From: Bdellovibrionia bacterium | GTDB lineage: Bacteria > Bdellovibrionota > Bdellovibrionia > Bdellovibrionales > UBA1609 | Reading direction: 5' to 3' | Length of the DNA stretch: 47,447 nucleotides | Assembly (NCBI GenBank): GCA_030432925.1 | Contig: JAUILT010000012.1 | Coordinates: 1-47,447, forward strand | Shown: positions 1 to 7,002 of the stretch, piece after piece | How positions within the stretch are numbered: the first letter of the stretch is position 1 | How the letters are laid out: every line of letters starts with the position of its first letter | The notes under the pieces: generated by a model | What the model saw: the letters and a program-made list of their open reading frames with translations, nothing else | Database searches by the model: none | Told to the model about the DNA's origin: nothing | Translations under genes and position numbers: made by a program

Positions 1-81
1 TCTCGCTGAGCAAAAAACTTTTATGTCGGATAGAACACTTCAAAGTTTGGAGTCTATTAATATTAATTCCTAAAGAATGTA

Positions 82-702
82 TTAGGGTTTAAATTTTGAC
101 AGTTGGTCCTTCTTATAATCTTCAACCAGAGTATCCAAGTGGTTAAAAAACTTAAGTGCCGCTTCTTTTGAGGAGAAGCATTCTGGACCGATAATGCCAA
201 TGAGGATGTCATGATTTTCGTCAGTAGTGGTAATGTAAGGAAATAAATGCTCAATTTTCTTTGATCCCTTGAGGATCAGTTTTGCAAGAGAAGATGTGCT
301 CATTACATCCAGGTCATTCCGACTTTGCTGCGACGTCTTTTGTCTTTTTTTGTTACGATATTCACTAATTGGAGTTTCGGCAAATACTTCAGTTGAAAGA
401 GTAGTTTCGTCCATTAATTTTTTAATGACTTTTGCATTTCCCGTTGTCCAGTGGAATTTCCCTTTTTCTAAAATTCCTAAACCTAGTTTTTCAAGTTCCT
501 TGAAGTAGCTGGAGACAGTTAAACCAGTTCTGCTAAACTTGGCGTCCTTATATTTTTTTTTACATCTGTGTCCAAATACAAAAATATCTGAGGTTGGCGA
601 ACTTCGCTCTAATGAAGCTATGTATTGGCTCATCCTTTTGTAGGGAATAGCCTTTTTGTTAATTTCATCGAAGTCTTTTTTGGATATTTTAATGTCTCCC
701 AT
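82..702 (-). CDS. unknown protein, possible winged-helix regulator
   Basis: A 206-aa protein I do not recognise. It is Lys-rich and hydrophilic, with no signal peptide or membrane segment. Residues about 57-95 (SRTGLTVSSYFKELEKLG, then a hairpin-like stretch) have the look of a recognition helix plus wing, so DNA binding is possible. The C-terminal half (about 130-206) is a separate, more acidic region. The start is supported by a GGAGGA Shine-Dalgarno a few bases upstream. It is transcribed divergently from the winged-helix gene at 850, and the palindrome GTATACTATAC overlaps its likely -10 region (TATAGT on the minus strand). Role inferred from position only: a regulatory or maintenance protein of the island. 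Confidence 0.6.
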   Translation of the reverse strand: MGDIKISKKDFDEINKKAIPYKRMSQYIASLERSSPTSDIFVFGHRCKKKYKDAKFSRTGLTVSSYFKELEKLGLGILEKGKFHWTTGNAKVIKKLMDETTLSTEVFAETPISEYRNKKRQKTSQQSRNDLDVMSTSSLAKLILKGSKKIEHLFPYITTTDENHDILIGIIGPECFSSKEAALKFFNHLDTLVEDYKKDQLSKFKP

Positions 703-711
703 TATTCCTCC

Positions 712-722
712 GTATACTATAC
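712..722. promoter_or_regulatory. palindromic operator candidate, copy 1
   Basis: GTATACTATAC is a perfect inverted repeat (GTATA-C-TATAC). It lies 10 bp upstream of the minus-strand gene that starts at 702 and overlaps a plausible -10 element (TATAGT read on the minus strand). An identical copy lies at 824-834. Occupancy of both would block both divergent promoters. Confidence 0.5.
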
Positions 723-823
723 ATAATAAGTTATCGGAAAAATTGTTTCAACCAATATTTTCATATTATAAGTAACTAAAAATATTAGTAAAAATCAATA
801 CTCCTAAAAAACCTTTACTTAAT

Positions 824-834
824 GTATACTATAC
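824..834. promoter_or_regulatory. palindromic operator candidate, copy 2, overlapping a -10 box
   Basis: Second copy of GTATACTATAC. It contains TATACT (826-831), a good -10 hexamer for the plus-strand gene whose ATG is at 850. Transcription starting 6-8 bases downstream would leave only about a 12-base leader, which fits the absence of a well-spaced Shine-Dalgarno (AGGGA directly abuts the ATG). Confidence 0.5.
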
Positions 835-849
835 AGTAAAATCTAGGGA

Positions 850-1176
850 ATGGAAGCGAAAAAGAAAACCTCATTTACTCAGATATTAAACGAAGTTCTC
901 CGGACTCCAGACCTATCTCCTTTGGAACTAAAGGTTTTGCTGTACTTGGCGACGTACAAAACCCCGTATCCTCCTTATTCAGTTATTATGAAGCATACTG
1001 GGATCAAGAGCCAATCGTCTGTCAGGAAAGCCATTAAAGGACTACAAGATAAGGGATACTTAAAAGTTGTAAAGCAGGGGTATTCCATTCCTGGTCACTC
1101 AAAAGCCAATCAATATGTCGTTTTAAATACTAAATTTATCCAACCCAAAAAGAAAAAAGGAGGGCCTTATGGATAA
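850..1176 (+). CDS. winged-helix (HTH_36-like) DNA-binding protein
   Basis: A 108-aa protein whose residues about 18-80 follow the HTH_36 pattern: 'LSPLELKVLLYLATY', then 'SVIMKHTGIKSQSSVRKAI' as the helix-turn-helix, then 'LQDKGYLKVV' leading into the wing. This family is common in replication-initiation and regulatory proteins of phages and plasmids. The tail is Lys-rich. It is the first gene of a rightward run (850, 1169, 1655, 1852), and it overlaps the next gene by 8 bp. Its promoter carries the GTATACTATAC palindrome, so it is a good candidate to bind those sites and regulate itself and the divergent gene. That regulatory role is inference. Confidence 0.75.
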   Translation: MEAKKKTSFTQILNEVLRTPDLSPLELKVLLYLATYKTPYPPYSVIMKHTGIKSQSSVRKAIKGLQDKGYLKVVKQGYSIPGHSKANQYVVLNTKFIQPKKKKGGPYG

Positions 1177-1597
1177 GATCGTAGGTATTTTTGTTGAAAA
1201 CCCAGACGCTGAAGTGGCAAAGAAAAGGGTTAAAGAATTAGTCAGGATGATCGACTTAGACAGTCGTCGCAAAAGATTTTTAGGCGATTTCCCTGAAGGG
1301 CGTGATAGCCATGTCTCATTGTCAGAGCTGCGCAGGCTCGTTGACAAAGCATATGTTTTACCATCCGGAAGTTTGCCCCAGAAAATCAGAGATTTATATC
1401 TTTCAAAGTCATCAGATGGTTGTATTCCTGATGATTCAATTTCCTATATATTTGAAAAATTAGAAGGAATGAGTGAGCAAAATTGCTACCGTGTTCAATG
1501 GAAGTTCGCCTATGATCTCATTTTTATTGTATACGGCCCGGATTTAAAACCGAGAAGTCGCAACAAGAACAAACGCAGACAAGAAATTGATTTTTGA
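1169..1597 (+). CDS. unknown island protein
   Basis: A 142-aa protein I do not recognise. It is charged, has no signal peptide or membrane span, and ends in a strongly basic tail (RSRNKNKRRQ). The ATG overlaps the end of the upstream winged-helix gene and is preceded by AAAGGAGGG, a strong ribosome binding site, so translational coupling is likely. It sits between a winged-helix protein and the excisionase/integrase pair, which suggests an element-maintenance role. Nothing in the sequence identifies a chemistry. Confidence 0.6.
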   Translation: MDKIVGIFVENPDAEVAKKRVKELVRMIDLDSRRKRFLGDFPEGRDSHVSLSELRRLVDKAYVLPSGSLPQKIRDLYLSKSSDGCIPDDSISYIFEKLEGMSEQNCYRVQWKFAYDLIFIVYGPDLKPRSRNKNKRRQEIDF

Positions 1598-1654
1598 ATT
1601 GAATGGACTGTGATATGAAGCCTTCAGTTCTTTGGCAATCAAATAGGAATGTAA

Positions 1655-1861
1655 GTGAAAGTAGGCCCAATGTCTTCTAAGGTCTGGTTAACCACTTCGG
1701 AGGCGGCTGAGTATTTGGGTACAACCGAAGGCGGTATTCGTAATCGTGTCTATAGAAAGCAATTGAAAGCCTACAAATTTTATGAACGTAACTTGTTTAA
1801 GCGCGAAGAATTGGATCGCTTGATTGAATCCTCTCAACGGAGGTTTAAAAAATGGCGATAA
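1655..1861 (+). CDS. excisionase-like MerR/HTH_17 DNA-binding protein
   Basis: A 68-aa protein that is almost entirely a small helix-turn-helix domain: 'WLTTSEAAEYLGTTEGGIRN', followed by 'LKAYKFYERNLFKREELDRL'. This is the pattern of the HTH_17/excisionase family, including the wing motif that reads out the recognised DNA. A GTG start at 1655 has AGGA six bases upstream. An internal ATG at 1670 is the alternative. The 3' end overlaps the integrase gene by 10 bp, the usual arrangement of a recombination directionality factor translated with its integrase. Its role in excision is inferred from that pairing. Confidence 0.75.
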   Translation: MKVGPMSSKVWLTTSEAAEYLGTTEGGIRNRVYRKQLKAYKFYERNLFKREELDRLIESSQRRFKKWR

Positions 1862-2982
1862 TTGATTATGAAAAAGAGGGAACTACCCTCTACCGTGTAA
1901 GAATTAATTTACGAAGTGAAGATCAAACTCAACGTGTGCAAAAGGAAAAATCTGGAATTGAGTCTATGGCAAAAGCCAAGGTCATTGAAAAGAGATTGAT
2001 CCGCGAAGCTCAGTCAATCTTGATTCAAAAAACCATGAGTGGAATTCCATTAGGTCATTTGATCCATGATTGGGAGCTGGCGATGAGAAAGCTCGACAGG
2101 AAAGAGCGTGGTTTGGAATTGGTCACGTTACATGACCATGTGAATTGCATGATGATGTATTTGGAGCATCTTTTGGAAGTTCCAGCCGACCAGGTTTCCA
2201 GGGCTGACATCAAGGACATTTTTGATGAAATGCAAAGGCAAAACAAATCTAAAAGCCGATGCAAATCTTTAAAAGCAGCTATCAATAGGCTTTATTCTTG
2301 GGCAATTGACGAGGGTATGATTTCTTGTGAAAGATCTCCGGCTCAAGGTTTTCGATTTGTCAGGAAAGAGACTGAGAAACCGGAAATTTTAAACACTAAA
2401 GAGGTCAGAAAACTATTGCAGTTAGCTAGGGATCAACAACATCCTTGGTTCCCTCACTGGTGTCTAGCTTTGGGGACTGGTATGAGATCGGGAGAATTAT
2501 TTTGTTTGCTGTGGTCTGATATAGATTTTGAACAGCGAACCATCAAAGTATCTAAGTCCTACAATCGTCGGATGAAGGGTATTAAAAGCACGAAAGCTGG
2601 TTATTGGCGAGAGGTTCCTATTAATGACGAATTAATGAAGCTCCTCAAGCAATTGAAGTTAAGCTCTTGTGATGAGTTTGTACTGCCAAGACTTCCCCAT
2701 TGGGAAGCCGGAAATGGGGCTCAGGTACTTAGAGCATTTTGTATGGGCAATGGATTGCCGTCTATCCGCTTTCACAGTCTGAGGGCCTGTTTTGCGACTC
2801 TCCTGATTCGTGACGGCGTGGCTCCGGCCATAGTGATGAAGATATGCGGCTGGCGTGATTTAAAAACCATGCAGCGTTATATACGACTGGCTGGGATCGA
2901 GATTGAGGGAGCCACAGATCAGCTCAAAATCTTGCCTGAGAACGATATTTTAGCTTCTGTTCACAAGCTGATTCCTTCTTAG
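1852..2982 (+). CDS. tyrosine recombinase / phage-type integrase
   Basis: A 376-aa site-specific recombinase. The N-terminal 60 residues resemble an arm-binding or AP2-like domain, residues about 60-170 are the SAM-like core-binding domain, and residues about 185-350 are the catalytic domain. Catalytic residues visible are R212 (GTGMRSGEL), H308 and R311 (FHSLR), W334 (GWRD, in the position usually His/Trp) and the nucleophile Y343 (MQRY). The ATG follows GGAGG with 8-base spacing inside the excisionase gene. All key residues are present, so it is probably active. It should catalyse integration and excision of the island. A fragment matching its 3' end lies about 3.0 kb downstream. Confidence 0.92.
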   Translation: MAIIDYEKEGTTLYRVRINLRSEDQTQRVQKEKSGIESMAKAKVIEKRLIREAQSILIQKTMSGIPLGHLIHDWELAMRKLDRKERGLELVTLHDHVNCMMMYLEHLLEVPADQVSRADIKDIFDEMQRQNKSKSRCKSLKAAINRLYSWAIDEGMISCERSPAQGFRFVRKETEKPEILNTKEVRKLLQLARDQQHPWFPHWCLALGTGMRSGELFCLLWSDIDFEQRTIKVSKSYNRRMKGIKSTKAGYWREVPINDELMKLLKQLKLSSCDEFVLPRLPHWEAGNGAQVLRAFCMGNGLPSIRFHSLRACFATLLIRDGVAPAIVMKICGWRDLKTMQRYIRLAGIEIEGATDQLKILPENDILASVHKLIPS

Positions 2983-3028
2983 ATTTTTCCTATACTCCTG
3001 ATTGTTGGATATGGTAGAAAGGGGAGTT

Positions 3029-3361
3029 ATGGCTCAGTCTGAAGATCAACTTTTAAAGCAAATTTTGGATCGTTTGGTTCCGGCATTTCAGCCATCCAAG
3101 GTTGTTTTGTTTGGATCTCATGCCACTGAGACTGCTAATGCTGACAGCGACTTTGATTTGATTTTTGTTCTCAAGGAAAGAACTAAAAAACAGGGCGACC
3201 TAATGATCGAAGCCTCTCATTTGCTTCGAGGCATTGAGGCTCCTGTAGACGTGTTCTTTTACTCTGAGCAGGAGTATGAAGAAAAGCTCAAAGATTTTGG
3301 TTCTATTCCAGAGACAGCTCAATTCGAGGGTCAAAAGGTTTTAGTAGATGTCGGCCTCTAG
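3029..3361 (+). CDS. MNT-type nucleotidyltransferase (antitoxin candidate)
   Basis: A 110-aa minimal nucleotidyltransferase. The hallmark is G29-S30 followed by D41 and D43 in 'ADSDFDL', with a third acidic residue near D74 (PVDVFF). In characterised MNT/HEPN pairs this enzyme AMPylates the HEPN partner and neutralises it. I chose the ATG at 3029, preceded by AAAGGGGA, over an in-frame TTG at 3002 that lacks such a site. It lies 46 bp after the integrase and overlaps the HEPN gene by 14 bp, so the two are co-translated. A mutated copy of its 5' end exists at about 6001-6066. Confidence 0.85.
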   Translation: MAQSEDQLLKQILDRLVPAFQPSKVVLFGSHATETANADSDFDLIFVLKERTKKQGDLMIEASHLLRGIEAPVDVFFYSEQEYEEKLKDFGSIPETAQFEGQKVLVDVGL

Positions 3362-3734
3362 GGATTGGTTTTACCTTGCAAGAGCCGACCTGTTGGCGGC
3401 CACTGTTCTTTTTGAACAAAATGAAGATTTATATGTGGCTGTTGGATTTCATCTTCAGCAATGTATGGAAAAAGTTATCAAGGGATTTCTGAAGAAACTA
3501 AAAGTCCGTTTTTCTAAAACCCATGACATGAACTATCTGCTAACTCTTTTGGAAAAAGAAAATCAAGAGTTGGCAAATTCATTGGAATGGGCCAGAGAGT
3601 TAACGGATTATGCCGTGATGGCCAGGTATCCTGAAGCCATATTGGAAGTGGACTTATCCCATGACCGATTGGCTGGCTTGATGGAGAAAACCAAAGCAGG
3701 GCATGAGCTGATTCTTAAAGCCGTCAGAGGCTGA
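3348..3734 (+). CDS. HEPN-domain protein (toxin candidate)
   Basis: A 128-aa all-helical HEPN protein. Typical features are the 'FHLQQCMEKVIKGFL' helix and the 'KTHDMNYLL' segment. R54-x4-H59 (RFSKTH) matches the RX4-6H spacing of HEPN ribonucleases, but the Tyr AMPylated in HepT (RX4HXY) is not in the same place, since here H59 is followed by D-M. The protein may be a PF05168-type HEPN partner rather than a classic HepT. It overlaps the upstream MNT gene. Toxin activity is an inference from the pairing. A non-toxic substrate-binding role is possible. Confidence 0.8.
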   Translation: MSASRDWFYLARADLLAATVLFEQNEDLYVAVGFHLQQCMEKVIKGFLKKLKVRFSKTHDMNYLLTLLEKENQELANSLEWARELTDYAVMARYPEAILEVDLSHDRLAGLMEKTKAGHELILKAVRG

Positions 3735-3801
3735 TTTTCATTTCCAATGGCTGAACTCAGCCAAATGTATTAGCTAAAGCACTGGTTTGACTGTCAGTTG
3801 G

Positions 3802-3824
3802 ATGGTCCGACCATTTAATTTTTT
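3802..3824 (+). terminator. weak intrinsic terminator after the MNT/HEPN pair
   Basis: ATGGTC at 802-807 and GACCAT at 809-814 (window 3802-3814) form a short perfect hairpin with a very small loop, followed by TTAATTTTTT. It lies about 70 bp after the HEPN stop codon. The stem is short, so efficiency is doubtful. Confidence 0.35.
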
Positions 3825-3937
3825 GACTATCACCAAAAGACCTAAAAACCCAAAGAACCTAAGTATTTAAAATCACACAAACCGGAGCCTAGCTCAGATC
3901 TCACCATTTCACAGTATTTCGGCATATTTCAAAGTCG

Positions 3938-3966
3938 GGTAACAAAAAGGTAACAGGTGGGTAACA
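3938..3966. repeat. three helically phased GGTAACA iterons
   Basis: GGTAACA occurs at 3939, 3949 and 3960, i.e. 10 and 11 bp apart and in the same orientation. That phasing puts all three on one face of the helix, as for protein binding sites. The position between the integrase/TA part and the methyltransferase fits recombinase arm-type sites or another directly bound regulator. The function is inference. The rest of 3735-3985 shows only the hairpin at 3802. Confidence 0.45.
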
Positions 3967-3985
3967 GCAATTTTTCAAGTTTGGG

Positions 3986-4957
3986 TCAAAGAGATAAGTT
4001 TAACTGTGTCGGCTGTCGTTTCGGACGCTTGTTAGTGGAAACCTCTAGCCAACTTTTCATAGATAAAGCTACGGCTTTTGCAACAGGTGGAGGAAAGGCA
4101 TTACCTATTTGTCTATATGTAGAAGTTTTTTTACCAGCAAACTTCCAAGAATCAGGAAACCCCTGAATTCTAGCAACCATTCGATTTGTTAATCGAGGAT
4201 TTCCCTCGAAGTCAAAGGAGGGCGGTTCATTCGCAATTCCCATTCCATCCACTCCTAATTCCGCCCATTGTCTTTTAGCTCTTGTGGGCCCCAAATCTGG
4301 GCCACCATGTTTTTTGCTTCCGCCTACAATTGTGGGAGCGATTTGATCTGCTTTAATTGACCAGGCGTCCAAACCTTTCCAGTTATTCTCACCCATTAAG
4401 TCACTTATAACTTCTGAAACGGTTTTAGATTTTCTTTTTTTTATAGGCCAAGGAAATTCTGCAGCTCCATTTCTTTTGCCAACCAAAATAAATCGAGGAC
4501 GTAATTGAGGGACGCCATAGTCGGCGGCTTCAAGGACTTTCCATTCTACATAGTACCCAAGGTCAACTAATAAATTTATTATTTTGGCTCTATAGCTATC
4601 GAATTTAGAGGTCGACAGTCCTCGGACATTTTCAAAGAAAAAACCTAACGGCCTATGGTTTGCAACTATTTTAATAGCTGTTGGAAATAAGTCTCTCTCA
4701 TCTTTGTGTCCCTTATTTTGCCCAGCAATACTAAATGGCTGGCAAGGTACACCTCCACAAATAATATCAACAGCGCCAAACTTATGTTTGGTCATCTGCT
4801 TCAAATCGCCTTCAATAACATTCCATTTGGGTCTGTTTAATTGAAGAGTTGCACAAGCATCTTTATCAATTTCAACTAAGGCAGAGGTTTCATAGCCAGC
4901 AAGATCAAGTCCCAAGGCCTGCCCCCCAGCTCCAGCGCATAATTCAAGAACTTTCAT
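3986..4957 (-). CDS. DNA (cytosine-5)-methyltransferase
   Basis: A 323-aa C5-cytosine methyltransferase that uses SAM to methylate a specific site. Motif I is at residues 4-17 (ELCAGAGGQALGL), motif IV at 68-76 with the catalytic C72 (GGVPCQPFS), motif VI is E109-N110-V111, motif VIII is at 148-160 (YGVPQLRPRFILVG), and motif X is at 284-296 (GNAFPPPVAKAVA). The target-recognition region is about 170-255. All key motifs are intact. It is divergent from an HNH nuclease gene, suggesting a type II restriction-modification pair. A TATAAG element close upstream and the lack of a Shine-Dalgarno suggest a very short leader. The recognised sequence cannot be read from the protein. Confidence 0.93.
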   Translation of the reverse strand: MKVLELCAGAGGQALGLDLAGYETSALVEIDKDACATLQLNRPKWNVIEGDLKQMTKHKFGAVDIICGGVPCQPFSIAGQNKGHKDERDLFPTAIKIVANHRPLGFFFENVRGLSTSKFDSYRAKIINLLVDLGYYVEWKVLEAADYGVPQLRPRFILVGKRNGAAEFPWPIKKRKSKTVSEVISDLMGENNWKGLDAWSIKADQIAPTIVGGSKKHGGPDLGPTRAKRQWAELGVDGMGIANEPPSFDFEGNPRLTNRMVARIQGFPDSWKFAGKKTSTYRQIGNAFPPPVAKAVALSMKSWLEVSTNKRPKRQPTQLNLSL

Positions 4958-5056
4958 AGGTGTCAGAAGCTTATAGGATTGGCGTATTTGTATAAAGCAA
5001 TTTATAAGTTACGCTACGCATTATTAAGAAACTACAAGTTATTCCGACAAGATAGT

Positions 5057-5665
5057 ATGTCAGAAGAGAAGCTATCGAAAGTTAAGCGGTTCATCTTAAA
5101 ACTTCTTTGGGGTGGAAGATGGGTAAGCTCTGCCAAGCTTCTTAAAGAAACTCAGCAAAAGTATTTTGACCGAAGAATTAGAGAGTTAAGAGATGAGCTT
5201 GGATATGACATAGAAATGGGATTTCAAAAAGGTGAACCACATTACAGGTTAAAAAGCAAAAAAAGAAAATTAGCGAAAGTTCGTACATATCTTGGCTCCA
5301 AACAAAAAAAAGAACTTTTGGAAAACCTCCCAAGCTTATGTGCTTTATGCGGAATTAAATTTACGCAAAAAAAGCAGCCCGTTTTTGACCACCGCATTCC
5401 ATTGATCAGAGGTGGGCCTGGTAGCGTAGCAAACTACCAACTCCTTTGTCACGAATGTAACAATCAAAAAAGATCACAATGCCGAGGTTGTGCCCTAAAC
5501 TGTAAGAAGTGCTATCTTGCTTTTCCTGAGAAATATCCACCAGCAATAATGGTTAGAATAACTAGTAAACCACTTTTGGAGAAAATTAATCTACATGCCA
5601 AGAAACAGAAACTAAGCATTGAAGAGTATATTATCGAGCTACTAAAAAATGAGAGAGAAAACTAA
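5057..5665 (+). CDS. HNH endonuclease with N-terminal winged-helix region
   Basis: A 202-aa protein from the ATG at 5057. Residues about 5-70 look like a winged helix. Residues 95-135 form a zinc-containing HNH (beta-beta-alpha-metal) nuclease: C95/C98, D111-H112, N126, then C131-H132-E-C134-N. A second cysteine group (C142, C145, C149, C152) follows, and the tail resembles a short ribbon-helix-helix-type region. Divergence from a cytosine methyltransferase suggests it is the cognate restriction enzyme. I chose this start because the in-frame TTG at 4979 would leave only 21 bp for two divergent promoters. A stand-alone homing-type nuclease is the alternative. Confidence 0.82.
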   Translation: MSEEKLSKVKRFILKLLWGGRWVSSAKLLKETQQKYFDRRIRELRDELGYDIEMGFQKGEPHYRLKSKKRKLAKVRTYLGSKQKKELLENLPSLCALCGIKFTQKKQPVFDHRIPLIRGGPGSVANYQLLCHECNNQKRSQCRGCALNCKKCYLAFPEKYPPAIMVRITSKPLLEKINLHAKKQKLSIEEYIIELLKNEREN

Positions 5666-5933
5666 TTATTCAGTTATTTTGATCTTTTAAATAAAATCAA
5701 ATTTGCCCCCACCAAGCCCCTTTCCATATAAAGGGGTCAAATTATTAACCATGCAAAATTTAATCCATTAATGGTTGATCAGCTTAAGTATACAGGGTTT
5801 AGGCATACAAATATGAGACACTCTTAATTTTTGTGTTCATTTTTTTTCATTGAAAATCAATTTGACGAGTTTTCGTGAAGGGGAGGGCCAATCGTCCCGA
5901 AGGTGATTCTTATTCATGATCCCTCCAGAAAGA
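5666..5933. other. AT-rich gene-poor spacer with a hairpin and a possible tiny ORF
   Basis: This part of the 5666-6141 gap holds no convincing gene. Visible items are a CCCCTTT/AAAGGGG hairpin at about 5717-5736 without a clear T-run, and a 26-codon minus-strand frame at 5837-5917 with a good GGAGG site. A short plus-strand frame near 5770-5830 is faintly similar in residue pattern to the integrase C-terminus, but this is too weak to call. Confidence 0.4.
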
Positions 5934-6066
5934 CTGAGTCAATATTATCTTGGCCTCAGTTCACAAGCAAATTCCTTATGAGATTTCTCCTATACTCTTC
6001 ATTGCAGGATATGGTATAAAACAAATTTTGGATCGTTTGGTTTCGGATTTTCAGCCGTCCAAGGTT
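5934..6066 (+). pseudogene. decayed copy of the integrase-3'-end / MNT-5'-end junction
   Basis: Bases 5959-6016 match 2959-3016 at 49 of 58 positions (counted by eye). Those bases include the end of the integrase gene, its stop region and the spacer. Then 37 bp corresponding to 3017-3053, with the MNT ribosome binding site and start codon, are missing. Similarity resumes at 6017-6066 versus 3054-3103 (45 of 50), covering the first codons of MNT. Weaker similarity to the integrase extends left to about 5934. The copy cannot be translated as MNT. It implies that a second related integrase-MNT module once stood here. Confidence 0.75.
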
Positions 6067-6141
6067 CTTGTTGATATCAACACACCGGTAAATACTCGAT
6101 GAATCTTCTTTCCATTGAAGAGTAAAAAATAGGAAGAATGG

Positions 6142-6978
6142 ATGAGTGGCTCCTTATTGATGATTTTGGCTGTAACTTGTTTTGCAGTGACTCATGCCAG
6201 TGTTAAATTTCTTCAGATAATTCCTTTTTATGAAATTGTATTTTTTCGTGCCATAATCTCCCTTGTAATGAGTGTCTTTATGCTGAGATCCTTAAAAGTT
6301 TCTTTGTGGGGCAATAATAAAAAGGTTCTTTTATTAAGAGGATTGTTTGGATCCGGTGCACTTATACTTTATTTTTATACACTTCAGGTATTACCCTTAG
6401 CGACAGCTGTAACTATTCAATATCTATCGCCAATGCTAACAATTCTTATTTCTCAATGGTTATTGAAAGAAGCCGCTAGTTCACTTCAATGGGTATTTTT
6501 TGTATTGGCCTTTATTGGCGTGGTTTTAATTCAGGATTTTGAAGGTGGTGGTCATTGGATCCCATTGATCGCTGGTTTGGCTGCAGCTCTAGGATCAGCT
6601 TTTGCTTATAATTTTGTGAGAATGTTAAAAGAAACAGAGCATGAGTTAGTTGTGGTTTTTTACTTTCCTTTGGTAACATTGCCTTTAATAGCCCCTGTAG
6701 TTATTTGGAAGTGGGTCACTCCTGCTGGTTGGGAGTGGCTGATCCTTTTAGTGATTGGAGTGTTTACTCAGCTGGCCCAAGTGTTTATGACAAAGTCTTT
6801 ACAAAAAGAACCAGCAGCCAAGGTCAGTCTTTATAATTATTTAGGAGTTATTTATGCCATTATCATTGGATGGTGGGTCTTTGGAGAAGCGTTAAGTCTT
6901 CAGTCATCTTTGGGAATAGTACTGATCGTTTTGAGCCTGATTTTATCTTCATTGACTCGTTGGAAGCGAGTTTCATAA
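6142..6978 (+). CDS. EamA/DMT-superfamily inner-membrane transporter
   Basis: A 278-aa, very hydrophobic protein with about ten membrane segments arranged as two EamA repeats (residues about 1-130 and 145-275). The first repeat contains the typical 'LYFYTLQVLPLATAVTIQYL' stretch, and the second 'VSLYNYLGVIYAIIIGWWVF'. Proteins of this family export metabolites or amino acids across the inner membrane. The substrate cannot be predicted. AGGAAG six bases upstream supports the ATG at 6142. A 14-bp palindrome (TGTTGATATCAACA, 6069-6082) lies 60 bp upstream and could be an operator. The gene converges on the lipoprotein gene with a 24-bp gap. Confidence 0.88.
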   Translation: MSGSLLMILAVTCFAVTHASVKFLQIIPFYEIVFFRAIISLVMSVFMLRSLKVSLWGNNKKVLLLRGLFGSGALILYFYTLQVLPLATAVTIQYLSPMLTILISQWLLKEAASSLQWVFFVLAFIGVVLIQDFEGGGHWIPLIAGLAAALGSAFAYNFVRMLKETEHELVVVFYFPLVTLPLIAPVVIWKWVTPAGWEWLILLVIGVFTQLAQVFMTKSLQKEPAAKVSLYNYLGVIYAIIIGWWVFGEALSLQSSLGIVLIVLSLILSSLTRWKRVS

Positions 6979-7002
6979 GGTGTACCGTGATGTGCTCTTT
7001 TA

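Larger units (their letters stand above)
1..6082. mobile_element. accessory island with integrase, TA-like pair and R-M-like pair
   Basis: This segment groups functions typical of integrated elements: a winged-helix protein and an unknown gene under shared palindromes, an excisionase-like protein overlapping a tyrosine recombinase, a MNT/HEPN pair, a cytosine methyltransferase beside an HNH nuclease, and a decayed duplicate of the integrase/MNT junction at 5934-6066. Housekeeping-type genes resume with the transporter at 6142. The left end lies outside the window or was not recognised. I found no tRNA target and no exact att repeats. The right limit is set at the end of the decayed duplicate, so both bounds are approximate. 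Bases 1-81 hold nothing I can recognise. Confidence 0.5.

Noticed and set aside
2986-3016. repeat shared with 5986-6016 as attL/attR
   Set aside because: The copies differ at many positions and the similarity continues into coding sequence on both sides, so it is a gene-fragment duplication rather than an attachment core.
3957-4166. plus-strand frame inside the methyltransferase gene
   Set aside because: Antisense shadow of a gene with intact methyltransferase motifs.
5717-5736. CCCCTTT/AAAGGGG hairpin as terminator of the HNH gene
   Set aside because: No T-run follows on either strand, so it is not a standard intrinsic terminator.
5770-5830. faint resemblance to a tyrosine recombinase C-terminus
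   Set aside because: Only a handful of residues agree and no catalytic Tyr is present. Too weak beyond the clear duplicate at 5934-6066.
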